From assembly GCA_030220185.1 (NCBI GenBank), contig JASPKZ010003845.1:1745501-1809500 (forward strand): 64,000 nt of DNA. Direction: 5' to 3'. Positions 52,695 to 63,840 of the stretch are shown piece after piece. How positions within the stretch are numbered: position 1 is the first letter of the stretch; each line of letters begins with the position of its first letter. The notes beneath the pieces were generated by a model. The model ran no database searches. It was not told where the DNA came from and was given only the letters and a program-made list of their open reading frames with translations. Origin of the DNA: Diploptera punctata (lineage: Eukaryota > Arthropoda > Insecta > Blattodea > Blaberidae). The position numbers and the translations under genes are program-made.

Positions 52695-54830
52695 ATGAGT
52701 GACTCAGAACCACCTAAAAAGAAGAAGAAAAGTGTTTGGAGCAAACAAAAATGTGATTTATTCTAAGAATGCAAGAGTGACAAATGTGAAGTACATAAAC
52801 TGCAAGGGGAATGAAGTTTTGCACAAACCTTGTGGTATAGAATGCAGGTAAGGATTTCGCACTATAATCTTAAAAGCTATTTAACGCTCACTGAATTGTT
52901 TTTGGTAGATTTTTGTATTTCGATTTTCCTTTCAGGAAATATTCTTTTAGGTTTACCCCAACCATATTTAATATTTTATAACTGTAATGTTAGCTAGGTT
53001 AGGAATCAAGTATTATTTACCTATACTGATATTTTTTTTGTACATTTATTTATCTTATATTTTAATTTTCCTTTTTTTTTGGGTACAGAATGATGTGCTA
53101 TGAAAATGTTCCAGGGGAAGAGCAAAAGGAAATATATGATAATTTGTATAAAAAATAATGTTAAAATCTCGCTAAAAATTATTCTTGAATAAAAAGCTGC
53201 TACAATATGTGTAGAGCAAACGTTCTCAACTTCAGGCACATGGAATTATATAAGAGGAAATTTTCAGTATATAATAAATTCATAGCGTTATTACCTAAAA
53301 AAAGAACAAGATGCCTATCTTCAAAATATCATTGAAGTAAAAACTGTTACAATGAAGAGACCTAAAATAATAGAGAAAAAGATCTAGGGAAAAGAAACAA
53401 ATGGAATGAAGTAATGTATGTATGTATATTGGCTAAACAATTAAATTAAAAAAAAGTGTAAAAATGCATTCCTCTCTACTTATGCTGAGAGTGATGATAG
53501 AATCAAAGGAAGAAGAAAACTTTTGGCTCTTGGTATATTACCTCAAGATAAGAGGCAAATCAGGAAATACTAAACCTGCCAGACTTACGTTGCTGGTTGA
53601 AGATCACATTAGGAAGAATTCAGTCTGTACCACCTAATATGACAGCAATGAATATAACTTAGCGCTAGACTGAATGTCAAATAATGTGGCAACAACTCCC
53701 CCTACAACATCCAGAGCTGAGTCCTCGGAAGAATGGATCATCTGAATATGTTACATACTGGTTTTACTTCAAGGTGTTCTACGAAAGTTTTGATCTGAAA
53801 TTTGGACAACCCCAAATCGACATCTACTGTGTTTGAAAAGAATTTAATGTGAAAGTCCAAAAGTCCTCATCTAAACAACTTCACCAAAAGAGCTGCTATG
53901 GCAGATTTGTTGACAATAAGCATCCAGCTAAGAAGTTTTATTCCAAACTTGAAATTGAGAAACTGACTAAAGTCCATGACAATGTAGCTGGGTTAACATT
54001 TGATTTCATGCAGAATGTTGTGCTTCCTATGACCCCAGTACAAGAAACATTCTATCTCCACTAATTGACTGTGAATATTTTTAACAATTGCCTAAAAACC
54101 AACACTTCTAGATTCTACCTTTACTACGAAGATACTGCAAAGAAAGGACTAATGAAGTTTGCTCTTTTCTCCTCGATTACATTGAAGAGAAAATCAGGCG
54201 TGAAGTGAAACACCTGTCTTCTCAGACGCATGGGGTGGACAGAACAAGAACCACAGCCTTGTTTTGTGTCCTACTGATGTTGGTGGACGTAGAGAGATTT
54301 CAGACAATAACTCAATACTTTCCAGTCAGGGGCCACTCCTTTGTACACTACAGAGCATGGCTAAGAAAAAGATGTTCCATATCTGTATTCTTGAACAATA
54401 TACAGAATGTACACTACAGTCAAGTGCTCAAAATAAGTTTGAAGAGAAAATGGTTGAAACCTCTGAATGTACACTATGGGTGGCCTCAATATTATAAAAA
54501 TATAACTATTTCTGAGGAAACCAAAGGAGGCAATGTACCATCAGAGAAAGAAGTCAAATTTATGGTCTCACAATATAACCACTTCCTTTTCATGAAAGAC
54601 ATGAAAGGTACAGTGATGGCAAAGTCATATATTGATGAAATGATGGTATCAACTTGTCAAAAAGGATTGCACCTGTATATGCAATGTTGAGTTCTACAAT
54701 GGAATTCTCTCTACAAGTCAAAAGAAAATGGAAAACACCAATAAGTTTAAGCATTACGTGCCTAAAGAATATGCAATAGAATGTTTTGAAGTCATTTTTT
54801 GACTTTCCACTCGTAGAAAAGCATAGTGTG
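52695..54830 (+). pseudogene. Decayed transposase-like gene (probable DUF7869 family) with an intron
   Basis: The start at ATG 52695 gives MSDSEPPKKKKKSVW, a basic N-terminus. A frame slip near 52750 leads to NVKYINCKGNEVLHKPCGIE and C-R. A GT-AG intron (52848-53088, with a T-rich tract before the AG) then joins in frame to MMCYENVPGEEQKEIYDNLY. Later pieces in several frames: KNAFLSTYAESDDRIKG with LLALGILPQDKR (about 53465-53570), YVTYWFYFKVFYESFDLKFG, AGLTFDFMQNVVLPMTPVQE (53849-54064), YYEDTAKKGLM, and FQTITQYFPVRGHSF (54205-54690). The order matches a widespread insect protein family with a D-x-GGQNRN and RGHSF signature, recalled by me as DUF7869 and probably transposon-borne. Here the GQNRN box reads VDRTR and the acid after RGHSF is lost, so it is inactive. 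Family name is from memory. Confidence 0.65.
52848..53088 (+). other. Predicted 241-bp spliceosomal intron
   Basis: Donor AG|GTAAGG, acceptor TTTTTTTTTTGGGTACAG|A. Removing it joins GAATGC-AG to A-ATGATGTGC, keeping the cysteine-rich ECR-MMC reading in frame. Stops occur inside the intron. Confidence 0.6.
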
Positions 54831-55240
54831 AAGTAGGACATATTGTAAAGTAATAAATTAATTGACACAAAAAATAGCATTTGTATTAAAATCAGTCATT
54901 TCATGTAAAACCCCTCGTGAGGAGAAACCCCTCACGTCCAACAGTTACATATATTAATTTTTTAGATTCCTGTAATATGTACAGCCTTTGAAATAATTAA
55001 TGGCACACAGATAATTTTCAAGTCTTAGAAGTAAGCCACTGCGCATGATCAGAGATAAACTATTTGGTTCACAAGTATACAATTACCTGAGAAACTAAAT
55101 CTGTTCTATTTCGTTGTGTGTCGTGCAAAGAAAAACAATTTTGTGTAAATAAGTAGTGTGGTAAATACAGAAATTAAAACAAAGCAAAAGAAATGAAACA
55201 AAAGAAAGAAAATTAATTGAAATAAGGACGAGAAAAAAGG
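54831..55240. other. Unassigned interval
   Basis: Contains a short inverted motif AACCCCTCGTGAGGAG and CCCCTCACG near 54910. No gene. Confidence 0.4.
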
Positions 55241-55244
55241 CATG

Positions 55245-55325
55245 ACAGCAGGATCGAACACGCGACCTCATGCACGGGAAACAGAAGCTCCCTCCACTAG
55301 ACCAAAACCATTTATCCTAGAAATT
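55245..55325 (-). repeat. tRNA-like sequence
   Basis: The minus strand reads TTTTGGTCTAGTGGAGGGAG (A-box region), then CATGAGGTCGCGTGTTCGAT (B box). The stems are imperfect; a tRNA pseudogene or SINE head. Confidence 0.5.
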
Positions 55326-55539
55326 GACTGTATGTAGTGATGCAGTACTTCAGCACTTGCTTGTATAATGAAATTAGATATTAATTTAATTTAATCAGAC
55401 GCGTTTTGTATTATTAATGGAAATAAATATTTTTTATGACGTGTTTTGTAAAGAAAGTAATGAGACGTTACAATCGTTATTCATTTTTTATATATATGGG
55501 ATGTTTCCTTTAATTTATTTATTTCCATATATTCCTTTC

Positions 55540-55805
55540 CATAGTAATTCTGCCCGAGGGCAGATCTTTCACTGCAATTATAGCATTTTCATGCTATGCT
55601 TTGCAGCTTTATTAGGGAACTGTAGGTGTGGCATCTTCCCGTTTCTTTCCACACCAGTGAAGAATGATGATGATAATAAGGATCATGATGATGATGGCCG
55701 GATGATTTTTGGGGACCGTTGGGCCCTAAGCTTCCTGGCATTTATCTTATAGATGAGAAAAACCTGAAAAAATCTCTCAGAAGCCTGTTCCGACCGGGAA
55801 TCCTG
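55540..55805 (-). mobile_element. SINE F, head truncated
   Basis: CATAGTAATTCTGCCCGAGG, AGCATTTTCATGCTATGCTT, GGGAACTGTAGGTGTGGC, (GAT)n and GGGACCGTTGGGCCCTAAG; it stops within the head (CCGACCGGGAATCC). Confidence 0.9.
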
Positions 55806-55869
55806 GAAACATGTAGGCATTTAGAAAATTAACAACATTATTAAGTAAAAAAATTAAAAAAATAGATAT

Positions 55870-55965
55870 ATACCTGACCAGAATCGAACGTGGGCCCGCG
55901 TCGTCGGAAAAAGAGCATCTTACCGACTACTCCACTGAAGCGAACGGTACGAGTGCTGCATGAAG
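55870..55965 (-). repeat. tRNA-like sequence
   Basis: The minus strand reads CGCTTCAGTGGAGTAGTCGG, AAGATGCTC and GGGCCCACGTTCGATTCTGG. The A and B boxes are plausible; no intact acceptor stem. Confidence 0.5.
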
Positions 55966-56488
55966 AGAGACTTACGCCGCGCCGTCCACTATATACTCAA
56001 ACGAGTCAGAACATGTAACAACATACTACTGGTGTGAATCGATTTTCAAAACTCTAACTTTCCATCATCAAGAGTAGCGCCATCATTTTTTTCAAAGGCT
56101 GTACATATATTTTTGGTCTGGAATTACATAACCTATAGTACTAATTGTCTTATTTTTTCTAACAAGTTCCACGTATTTTTTGTTAATATTAATCACTAAT
56201 AAATACCTGATTTATCTTCTTCCATTTTTCCATTTTGTTGGATTTAATTTTTCTATTGAGGTTGAAGTTACACTTTTTAAAAATTTAATGAAGCTGTGAT
56301 TCTTCGTAGGATGATATATATAAATGTTTGAATTTTTCTTTTCTTTTTGTAGTGTATGTTCATTGATTAATTTTTTTGGTTTCGAACTTATTTTCCCATG
56401 TATCATATTTCAGGGCATAAAAATTCTGAAATATTTTCCCATATTTAAAATGTAAGTTACGCATTTAAGAAAAATTGTATCACTCACA
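55966..56488. other. Unassigned AT-rich interval
   Basis: Nothing recognised. Confidence 0.4.
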
Positions 56489-56489
56489 T

Positions 56490-56545
56490 CCTTCTTATTA
56501 GACCAGTTTCGGGACCTTATTAGGTTCCATTCTCAGCACTATGTT
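56490..56545 (-). ncRNA. Hammerhead-like motif, second PLE type
   Basis: The minus strand reads CTGAGAA (one base off), helix II GGAACCT-AATA-AGGTCCC (one mismatch), GAAAC, T, GGTC, then TAATAAGAAGGATGTGAGTG. The second box and cleavage triplet are intact. Helix I does not pair well. It differs from the 39 and 48 kb family in helix II. Confidence 0.55.
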
Positions 56546-56919
56546 GACGAAGAAATCGTAAGTAAGAAATTGTTGTAAGTTAACTTATTTTGTTATCATG
56601 TTTAGTACATTGGTCTTGCATTGCTTGAATTTTTAAATTTTAGTTTAAGACTATGTTGTCTTTTAATTAAAGCAGTTGACACGCACAATGGAAAATTCTT
56701 AATAAAAATGACATGCATTTTTGTTTAAAATCAATATAAACTAGTCAGCACGGCCTCTTTTGATGTTTTATTATTCATTTAATACATCTCAATGAAGGAT
56801 TAATTTATATATATATCATAAAACATAAAAAATAAAATAAAACATTGTCATGATTGTGAATAGGAACATTAATTAGTAATGTAGTGAATTTATCTGAGAG
56901 ATTTAATTTAATCTGAAGT
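56546..56919. other. Unassigned AT-rich interval
   Basis: Nothing recognised. Confidence 0.4.
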
Positions 56920-57140
56920 ACTAGTGACCTCCAAGCATTGCGAGGAGAATTTGGGTAGCTACAGTAAATAGCAGCTCCAAGTTGAGAAAACCAGGTGTAA
57001 CAGCTAGGAAACCCGACATGCTGACATGTTACTCCTATACTGGCTGGATGATTGTCCATCTAAATGGTTAATACATGTGGATTTTAGGCTGGCTGGTAGG
57101 CCAAGAGTTTTCTAGATCTGTAGCGCCACGGAATTCAGTT
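56920..57140 (+). mobile_element. SINE E, head missing
   Basis: GGGTAGCTACAGTAAATAGC, GAAACCCGACATGCTGACAT, CTATACTGGCTGG and TTAATACATGTGGATTTTAG, ending TGTAGCGCCACGG. Confidence 0.85.
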
Positions 57141-57262
57141 TGAGGAAATTCTGAGGGGTAAAGCTGTTGATATTGCTCTCATTTAAATATTTATTAAAAG
57201 TTTTACATTCCTTCATTGAATGTATCTAGTAAATACCGAAATGACAATAACGAAAATGTGTG

Positions 57263-57267
<5 letters not shown>

Positions 57268-57292
<25 letters not shown>
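57268..57292. repeat. (GT)n microsatellite
   Basis: GT run directly upstream of a reversed SINE F. Confidence 0.9.
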
Positions 57293-57294
<2 letters not shown>

Positions 57295-57296
<2 letters not shown>

Positions 57297-57441
57297 CCAT
57301 CCATAGTAATTCTGCCCGAAGACAGGTCCTTCACTGCAATCATAGCATTTTTATGCTGTGCTTGCAGCTTTGCTAGAGAATTGAAGGTGTGGTAGCTTCC
57401 CGTTGTTTCCACACTGATGAAAGATGATGATGATGATGATG

Positions 57442-57481
<40 letters not shown>

Positions 57482-57680
57482 TAAGGATGATGATGATGAC
57501 GATGGCCATATGATTTCGGGGACCGTTTGGGCCTTAAAGTTTTCCTGACTTTGTCTTACAGGTGAAGAAAAACCCCGATAAAAAACTCACCCAGAAAAAC
57601 TGCCCCGACCGGGAATCGAACCCGGGCCCGCTGCGTGACAAGGCAGCACTCTACCTCGAGACTACAGCGGTGGGTTGTGT
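57295..57680 (-). mobile_element. SINE F, full length with expanded trinucleotides
   Basis: ATCCATCCATAGTAATTCTG to the head with B box complement CCGGGAATCGAACCCGGGCC and CTCGAGACTACAGCGGTGG. The internal (ATC)n has grown to a compound GAT/AAT tract (57420-57500). Confidence 0.92.
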
Positions 57681-57699
57681 GTATATATATACACACATA

Positions 57700-58550
57700 T
57701 ATATTAGCTAATGCCTGGTGTCCGCTGCTACACGTAAATAAATGAAATATGATTTTTAAATTTTTGTTTCAGATGAACTGCTACACCTAATGTTTTAGAG
57801 AATAAAATTGTGTTTTATCTTTAGTTGCATAAGTAAAAACAAAAATTTGTATCGTAATTATTTCCAGAATCCCGTGTTGATTACCCGGCGTTGCCCGGGA
57901 ATCTACTTGGCATAAATGAGCTGATAGATGGAAATTGTTTTTTTATGTTCAGTTGAATAAGTAAATTAAAAAAAATATATTGTACTTATTTTAAGATACC
58001 CCATGCTGCTTACCCGGTGTTGCCCGGGAATCTACTTTTTTCGATCTTCTTGGCATACATGAGCTAAAAGACAGAATTCGTTATGAGTTATCCGTAAAAT
58101 AATACCCGTCATGTGCTGCTATGCTTGCACAGGAATCTACGTACTTTCCTCGATCTTCTTGACATCTACGAAAGACAAAAATAGTTATCGTGAGTTATCC
58201 GTAAGAGATAAAGATATGCTGTCCGGACTTTTTTTTGTAGAGCTTTTTGAGATATTCAATTCTGTGTACATTAATGTTGTGTACTTGTTATGGTTTAGGC
58301 AGCGTAAGCCATTTAAGCGTCCAAAAAGCTACTTTTTTCACATTTCCCACTACAAGGGGCGATTTTTAAGGGTGTAGGAGTTGAGTATCACAACTCTCTT
58401 ATAGCCTATGTTCATCCCGGGAATCCCCTGAACATTTTGCAAAAAGCCCCATCACAATCGGATCAACGGTATGGCCGCGCATAAAGTACGACCAAACAAA
58501 CAATCAAACCAACAAACAAACATTCATTTTTATACATTAGATATATCCGT
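57700..58550 (+). repeat. Repeat R, copy 1, with internal tandem units
   Basis: Starts near TATATTAGCTAATG and ends CATTCATTTTTATACATTAG. Contains units of about 125-135 bp marked by TACCCGGCGTTGCCCGGGAA, CATAAATGAGCTG and TATGTTCAGTTGAATAAGTA, then a unique 3' part (GGCAGCGTAAGCCATTTAAG, GCCCCATCACAATCGGATCA). Same organisation as 60225-61275. Non-coding; class unknown. Confidence 0.85.
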
Positions 58551-58904
58551 TTTTTGTTTATGTCTACCTGTAGTGTAAATTGTGTTGTATGAGTGATGAT
58601 GATGATGATGATGAAAGGGAGAAGGTGTCACCCGGTGCCGGGACATAGCCTTCTCCTTTCGAAAAATACTAAGGAAGCCGCCAGGCTTAAAGTCTCCATT
58701 CAACGGATGAATCGCCATCCACAGTGGCACATAGCTTCTTAAAATAGTATACTGTGGAGGGATTTGCAATTTAATGCAGGAATCTGTTGCGCAATTTAGA
58801 GATTAAACATTTTTTATTAGCCCCATCCATCCTAAAAATTGAAAATTTTACACTTAAATTAAATTAATTTTCTAAATAAAGTTTTCAACTCAGCAGGATA
58901 CCAA
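58551..58904. other. Interval with (GAT)n and a GC-richer stretch
   Basis: A (GAT)n tract (58593-58613) is followed by GTCACCCGGTGCCGGGACAT and AAGCCGCCAGGCTTAAAGTC. It looks like a piece of a retroposon tail; not assigned. Confidence 0.35.
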
Positions 58905-58965
58905 ACCCGGTCTCGCTAGCCAGGCATACTACTGGCTAAGGCAGCACGGGGAACTGCATATTGAT
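58905..58965 (-). repeat. tRNA-like SINE head remnant
   Basis: The minus strand reads CCCCGTGCTGCCTTAGCCAG and GCGAGACCGGGTTTGG. Resembles an A/B-box pair; the body is not identified. Confidence 0.35.
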
Positions 58966-59149
58966 AATAGTTCCCTTTCTAATTGCAAATAATCAAAATA
59001 AAATTTTCGACCATGGTTATTTAAACAAAATAATACTACATACAGTTGGCTCTGATTAAAAAAAAAGTGAAGACAACAATGTCAATCGCATTTGATATAC
59101 ACATTCTCCTATTCGCATATTTAGCTACGTTCAACAGTTAATTTTATTA

Positions 59150-59700
59150 GCTTCCCAGTTCATGTCTGGGCATTAAAAGGCCGGCAAAATTTGCACAGAG
59201 GCCTCTTTTTGCAGCCTTGAAGTTATTTTACGTGGCGTAAATCTAAGTATTTTATTTCCCTTCTCAAGGAACTCCGGATGCTACAAAAAAATCCAAAATC
59301 GCGTATAACAGTTCTCTAACACAAGAATAGATGGCAGTGCGATCACTTATCACTAAATTAGTTATTCGCGATTTAGGAGAAATGATACATAGGTAATGTT
59401 CATTATATGTTTTACTTGTCATGTTTAAATATATTTTATTAATAGATTGAGAGAAACACTTGGACTTGATGTTACAGTATTTACACCGGGAGAGATTCAC
59501 TGAATGTGGCAACTACTGGGTTCTGTTCGCCATGTTAAGACCATGTAAAGATACATTTTTCATGTTTCGATATTTAAAGACATTCACTACTATGAAATTT
59601 TTGGAAAGGATTTTAGGTTCTTGCCTTAAAATCCTCTAACCGAGGACCAGAGACAAGCAAGTTGACCACTTCGATGTTTCCTTTTCTTGCTAGGCAAATT
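59150..59700 (-). repeat. SINE B-related remnant, split
   Basis: AGCCTTGAAGTTATTTTACG (59211) resembles the SINE B middle, and GAGGACCAGAGACAAGCAAG with GTTGACCACTTCGATG (59640-59680) resembles its reversed head. About 350 bp of other sequence lies between. Confidence 0.35.
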
Positions 59701-60224
59701 GCCTGTTCCGCCTCACAGTTGCTCTTTCCGTCCTTTCACAGGCCTTCCTACATTCCTTGAACCTCCTGGCTTGTAGTTAAACGTTGCTGTTGTTAATCTT
59801 GTTACATTCATTCTTTCTACATGCCATTTATCTCTATATATTTTTATTCTATTGTTCAGTGGATATATATTTAACTCTGTTCTGTGAGTATAAACGTAAT
59901 AAATAAACGTGAATTTTTGTTTGCTGTTCGGAATGGAAATATATAAAGAGTTTTTTTCTTACCGGATTAAGTTCTTAATGTCGTCAATGAGGGCGTGTTA
60001 AGTTACTTCCGCATAATCTTTCATATATTTATCAGAAAAAATGTACTTAAAAAATATCATTACTTAGAGAACAAAAAAATAATTAAATTCGTTATTCAGA
60101 TTGTTATGTATGGCAAACCAAAGCCCAATGTAAAACATTTATAGAGTAGTGAAAAATAGTATAATGTGAATCATGCAGTACACAACATTATTCTATATTT
60201 CACACTAGTTAAATGCTTGCCGTG
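59701..60224. other. Unassigned AT-rich interval
   Basis: Nothing recognised. Confidence 0.4.
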
Positions 60225-61275
60225 CACTGCTACTCCAAAATAAACGAAAATTGTCGTGTTTTTTATGTTCAGTTGTATGAGTAAAACGAAAAATAATTAG
60301 AAATGTATTTCGTAATTTTTTTAGATATCCCGTGCTGATACCCGACGTTTTCCGGGAATCTACTTATCCCGATCCCCTTGACATAAAAGAGTTGAAAATC
60401 GGAAATTAATGTATTTTTATATTTGGTTAAATAATTAAAAGGAAAGATTTATACCGTGAATATTTTTAGATACCCCGTGCTGGTTACCCGGCCTTGCCAA
60501 GGAATCTACTCATCCTGATCTACTTGGCATAAATGAACTGAAAGACGAAAATTAATGTGTTTTATGTTTAGTTGGATAAGTAAAAAGAAACATTTAAATC
60601 GTAATTATTTTTATATACCTCGTGCTGCATACCCGACATTGCCGGGAAGCTACTTATCCCGATATTCTTGCCATAAATAAGCTGAAAGGCGAAAATTAAT
60701 GTGTTTTATGATTAGCTGAATATATAAGAGGAAAAATAATTATACATTGATATCGTAATTATTTTAAGATACTTCGTGCTGGTTACCCGGCGTTGCCCGG
60801 TAATCTTCTTGTCCCAATCTTCTGGCATACATGAGCTGAAAGACAAAACCCATTATTGTGAGTTATGCGTAAAAGAATACCCGCCGTGTGCTGCTATGCT
60901 TGTTCGGGAATCGTCTTATCCAGTTCTTCTTCGCAAAGACAAAATGGTTATTGTGAGTAATCCGTAAAAGATAAACGTATGCTGTCGCGGACTTTTTTGT
61001 AGTTTTTTTTTAGATATCCAATTCTGTGTACATTAATTTTGTGCATTTATTATGGTTTAGGCAGCGTAAGCCATTTAAGCGTCCAAGAAACCTAATTTTT
61101 CAATACAAAGGGTGATTTTAAGGGCATAGGAGTTGAGTATCGCAACTCTCTTATAGACTGTGTTCATCCCGGGAATCTCCTGAGCATTTTGCATAAAGCC
61201 CCATCACAATCGGATGAACGGTATGGCAGTGCATAAAATACGCACAAACAAACATTCATTTTTATATATTAGATT
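60225..61275 (+). repeat. Repeat R, copy 2, with five to six tandem units
   Basis: Units recur near 60330, 60470, 60605 and 60770 with CCGTGCTG-x-TACCCG and a GTTTAGTTGGATAAGTAAAA phrase, then the same unique 3' part as copy 1 (GCAGCGTAAGCCATTTAAGC, ATCCCGGGAATCTCCTGAGC, CAAACAAACATTCATTTTTA). It has more tandem units than copy 1. Confidence 0.85.
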
Positions 61276-61911
61276 TGGCCTATTTTTCTTAACAAACTTG
61301 TCACATAGCAATAATTAAAAAAAAAACTAAGGTAGAGCTCATTAACCAGCAAAATCGGAATATTAGAAATAGGAGTTCACATGAAATTAAAATTTAAAAT
61401 TTGCTCTAGTGCAGAAGTCCCCAAACTTTTCGTCTTGTAGATCACATGTCAATTTGTTTATATTTTGTATTGTCCTAAATGAGCACTGGGGTTTCCTTTT
61501 ACTTATTTGGACTTAAATAAGTATACAGTTGCTATGTAATTTTTTTCACTTTATTTCCTTCTTCACAATTATCACTAAATTTTCAAACACAATTTGATTT
61601 AACAACTATTCTTCTTTGACAGTTTATAAGATAATTACTTATAACACAGTTGCAGCCACAATCTTTCCTCACAGTTACGCTCACAATTAACCTGTCGCGA
61701 TCCAACACTAGACTGACTGTCACGGACCAATTATCGTAAACTGACTCGCCGGCGAGCGACGACGTATGGGACACCGAAATGTCCCTGACAATATAGGGAC
61801 TTACTTTTATGCCCTCTTTGTGCGTGGATAAATATATTAGGAAGTTAATTATTCATGAATCTTCAATGCGATGGCTGTATCAAGCTTCCATAGTCCTTCC
61901 ACCGGAAGGAT

Positions 61912-61961
61912 CTGAGCTCTGATGTTCACTGTTGTCCTGAGCTCTGATGTTCACTGTTGTC
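61912..61961. repeat. 25-bp perfect tandem duplication
   Basis: Two identical copies of a unit starting CTGAGCTCTGATGTTCACTG. Confidence 0.95.
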
Positions 61962-62341
61962 CTGAGGACGCACTGTTGGAGCTCCATCAGCAAGCCGCGC
62001 TTACAGGATTGGTCAGATTATATTTAATAATTTAGATTAAATTAGGATGATGCTGGAGATCCGAGTAGAAGTCGCTCTGTGCAGAAGGAAAAAAACAAAG
62101 ACTCTTTTCGGGGCTGCTGATTATGCGAAATTTTGAATTTGGAAGTTTAAAAAATGATTAATTAAATTTAGATGGGATTGTAAGTTTACTGGTGGACTCT
62201 AGGGAACCACTCCGACAATTGTCTTACCGCTAGGGAAAACCACCGAAAACCCTAGCAGAGTGGCTTGAAGTTAATGAAATTATCGAAAAATCAGCTTCTT
62301 CGGCTTTTTTTATGGTAAACCGGCGAAAAAACCATTTGACT

Positions 62342-63740
62342 TTAGCGGATAAACTGATCAGTTTGGTCCGAGCGCCTTTCCGTTAGAAGCTTGTATTTAT
62401 TTTCGCTTCTGTTAAGCGAAATAAATACCACTATCTCGTCCGGAAAGTGCTGGAGTTGCTCGTTCACTTGATCGACGAGATCGTTTAACATTTTAGATTT
62501 ATGTGTCTGGATACTTTTGTGGTTTTTGGCCGAAATTTTTGCTTTACGTTGTGTGGATTTATCAGTTTCCATATTTCTGGAAGCTGATTGATCCGCTGTC
62601 GGTCTACCTCTGGAAGAGGGAGGGGGGAGGACTGGCAGTGATGCTGGAGCAGCTGGCTCTACTGATGCACTGCTGTTTGGTACTGGATCATGCGAAGGCT
62701 GCCTGTTCCTTCTGTCGGGACTGGGTGGTCCTGTTTAATCGGCGAAAGGGGTCGATTTTAACTTTAAAGAAATAAAGTTTCTTTATTTTTAGCGCCTCTT
62801 GGGATTTCTTTCCATCCGCCAAGGTTGCCAAGAACATTGGCATCGGGTTCTTGGTCTTACCGGAGGTCATGTTGACCATCTTAAAGACCTCGAACCCTAG
62901 ATCTTTGAGATCATCCTGGGCAATGGATGGATCCACGCTTGGGTCTATGCCTTTTATAACGATGCGATATGACGATCGTTTCTTTACTTGATCCTCACCG
63001 TTGACGTGAGGGATCGCGTCCTGGGCAAGCAGCTGCTTGTATTTATTTAGCGCTGGAATTGAATCCAGTCGCACCCTTACACCGGATGGTGTTCAAGTAC
63101 AAGTGAATGCATTGTATCCAGCTGTTTTGAAGTCCGCGTTCACAGCTGCCAACAACGACGAGGATTCTCGGCGTATTAGCAACGTCGGAGGTCTTTTATT
63201 TACGCTTGTGCGCTTATCCTTGGTCGCCCGATTCTCCGGCGCTCCGCCGCCAGAGGGCGATGGTGCGGCGGGCAGAGGGGTGCGTTTAGAGGACATTTTT
63301 GTTGGACTAGCTGCGATAGCCGCTGCTACCAATTTAGGATCCGTCAGATTGAAGAGTTGTCTGTGCCGTGTTCTACGCGATTGGGGAATCTGTAGACTCC
63401 ATCGTAGACGGTAAGGGGAATCCGTCAGACGGTTTAGCTCTTGGACCTAAAGGTCCGACGCGCTGCGCTTGGGAGCAGGGCGCTGGCTGATGACCGCGGG
63501 GACTCTGTGGGCTGCTAGCCGGATACTGGCAGAGAAGTGCGCTGCGAGGCTGAGATTCTCGCTGGGCTGGACCACTCTTGCTCGTTCCGCTGCGCTGGGG
63601 AGCCTTCTCGTCCGCTTTTTTATATAGGCGGGGGAGGAAAGCTCTAGTAACAGCTTCGAGCAATTTCGAAGCCCAGAAACCTCTGGCTTCCGATCTTTCT
63701 CCAAGGAGAAGGACACGCTAGTGGAAAGGTCTGGCAACAC
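62342..63740 (-). pseudogene. LINE ORF1 (gag-like, PRE_C2HC type), disrupted
   Basis: On the minus strand one frame runs from 63740 to 62688 (about 350 codons) with only two in-frame stops: TAG after SASDL (about 63445) and TGA after NAFTCT (about 63091). It holds a Pro/Ser/Arg-rich N-terminus, then RSSYRIVIKGIDPSVD, DLGFEVFKMVN, NPMPMFLATL and YFFKVKIDPFRR. That order matches the PRE_C2HC domain of ORF1 proteins of Jockey- and I-like LINEs, which bind the element RNA. The CCHC zinc knuckles that normally follow are not visible; a frame change then leads to SKMLNDLVDQVNEQLQHF (62342-62572). The segment is much richer in GC and CpG than the rest of the window, so it is a recent arrival or compositionally distinct. 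ORF2 is absent. Confidence 0.75.
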
Positions 63741-63840
63741 ATTCCAGACAATTCAACCGGCTCTGCGGGTCACTAACTCGCTAGGGGCGACTCACCCGCG
63801 CATTTCAAACGCCGCTTACACGACATATAACAAACAATAT
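63741..63840 (-). other. Probable 5' leader of the ORF1 element
   Basis: A GC-rich segment upstream of ORF1 on the minus strand (GAGTTAGTGACCCGCAGAGC, GCGCGGGTGAGTCGCC in that reading). It probably corresponds to the LINE 5' UTR, where such elements keep internal promoters; no specific promoter motif is identified. Confidence 0.35.

Noticed and set aside
54910..54945. Rho-independent-type terminator hairpin at CCCCTCGTGAGGAG
   Set aside because: Such terminators are not expected in an insect nuclear genome, and no transcription unit ends there.
63037..63414. Plus-strand frame in the GC-rich region
   Set aside because: Shadow of the minus-strand ORF1, which has the recognisable PRE_C2HC pattern.
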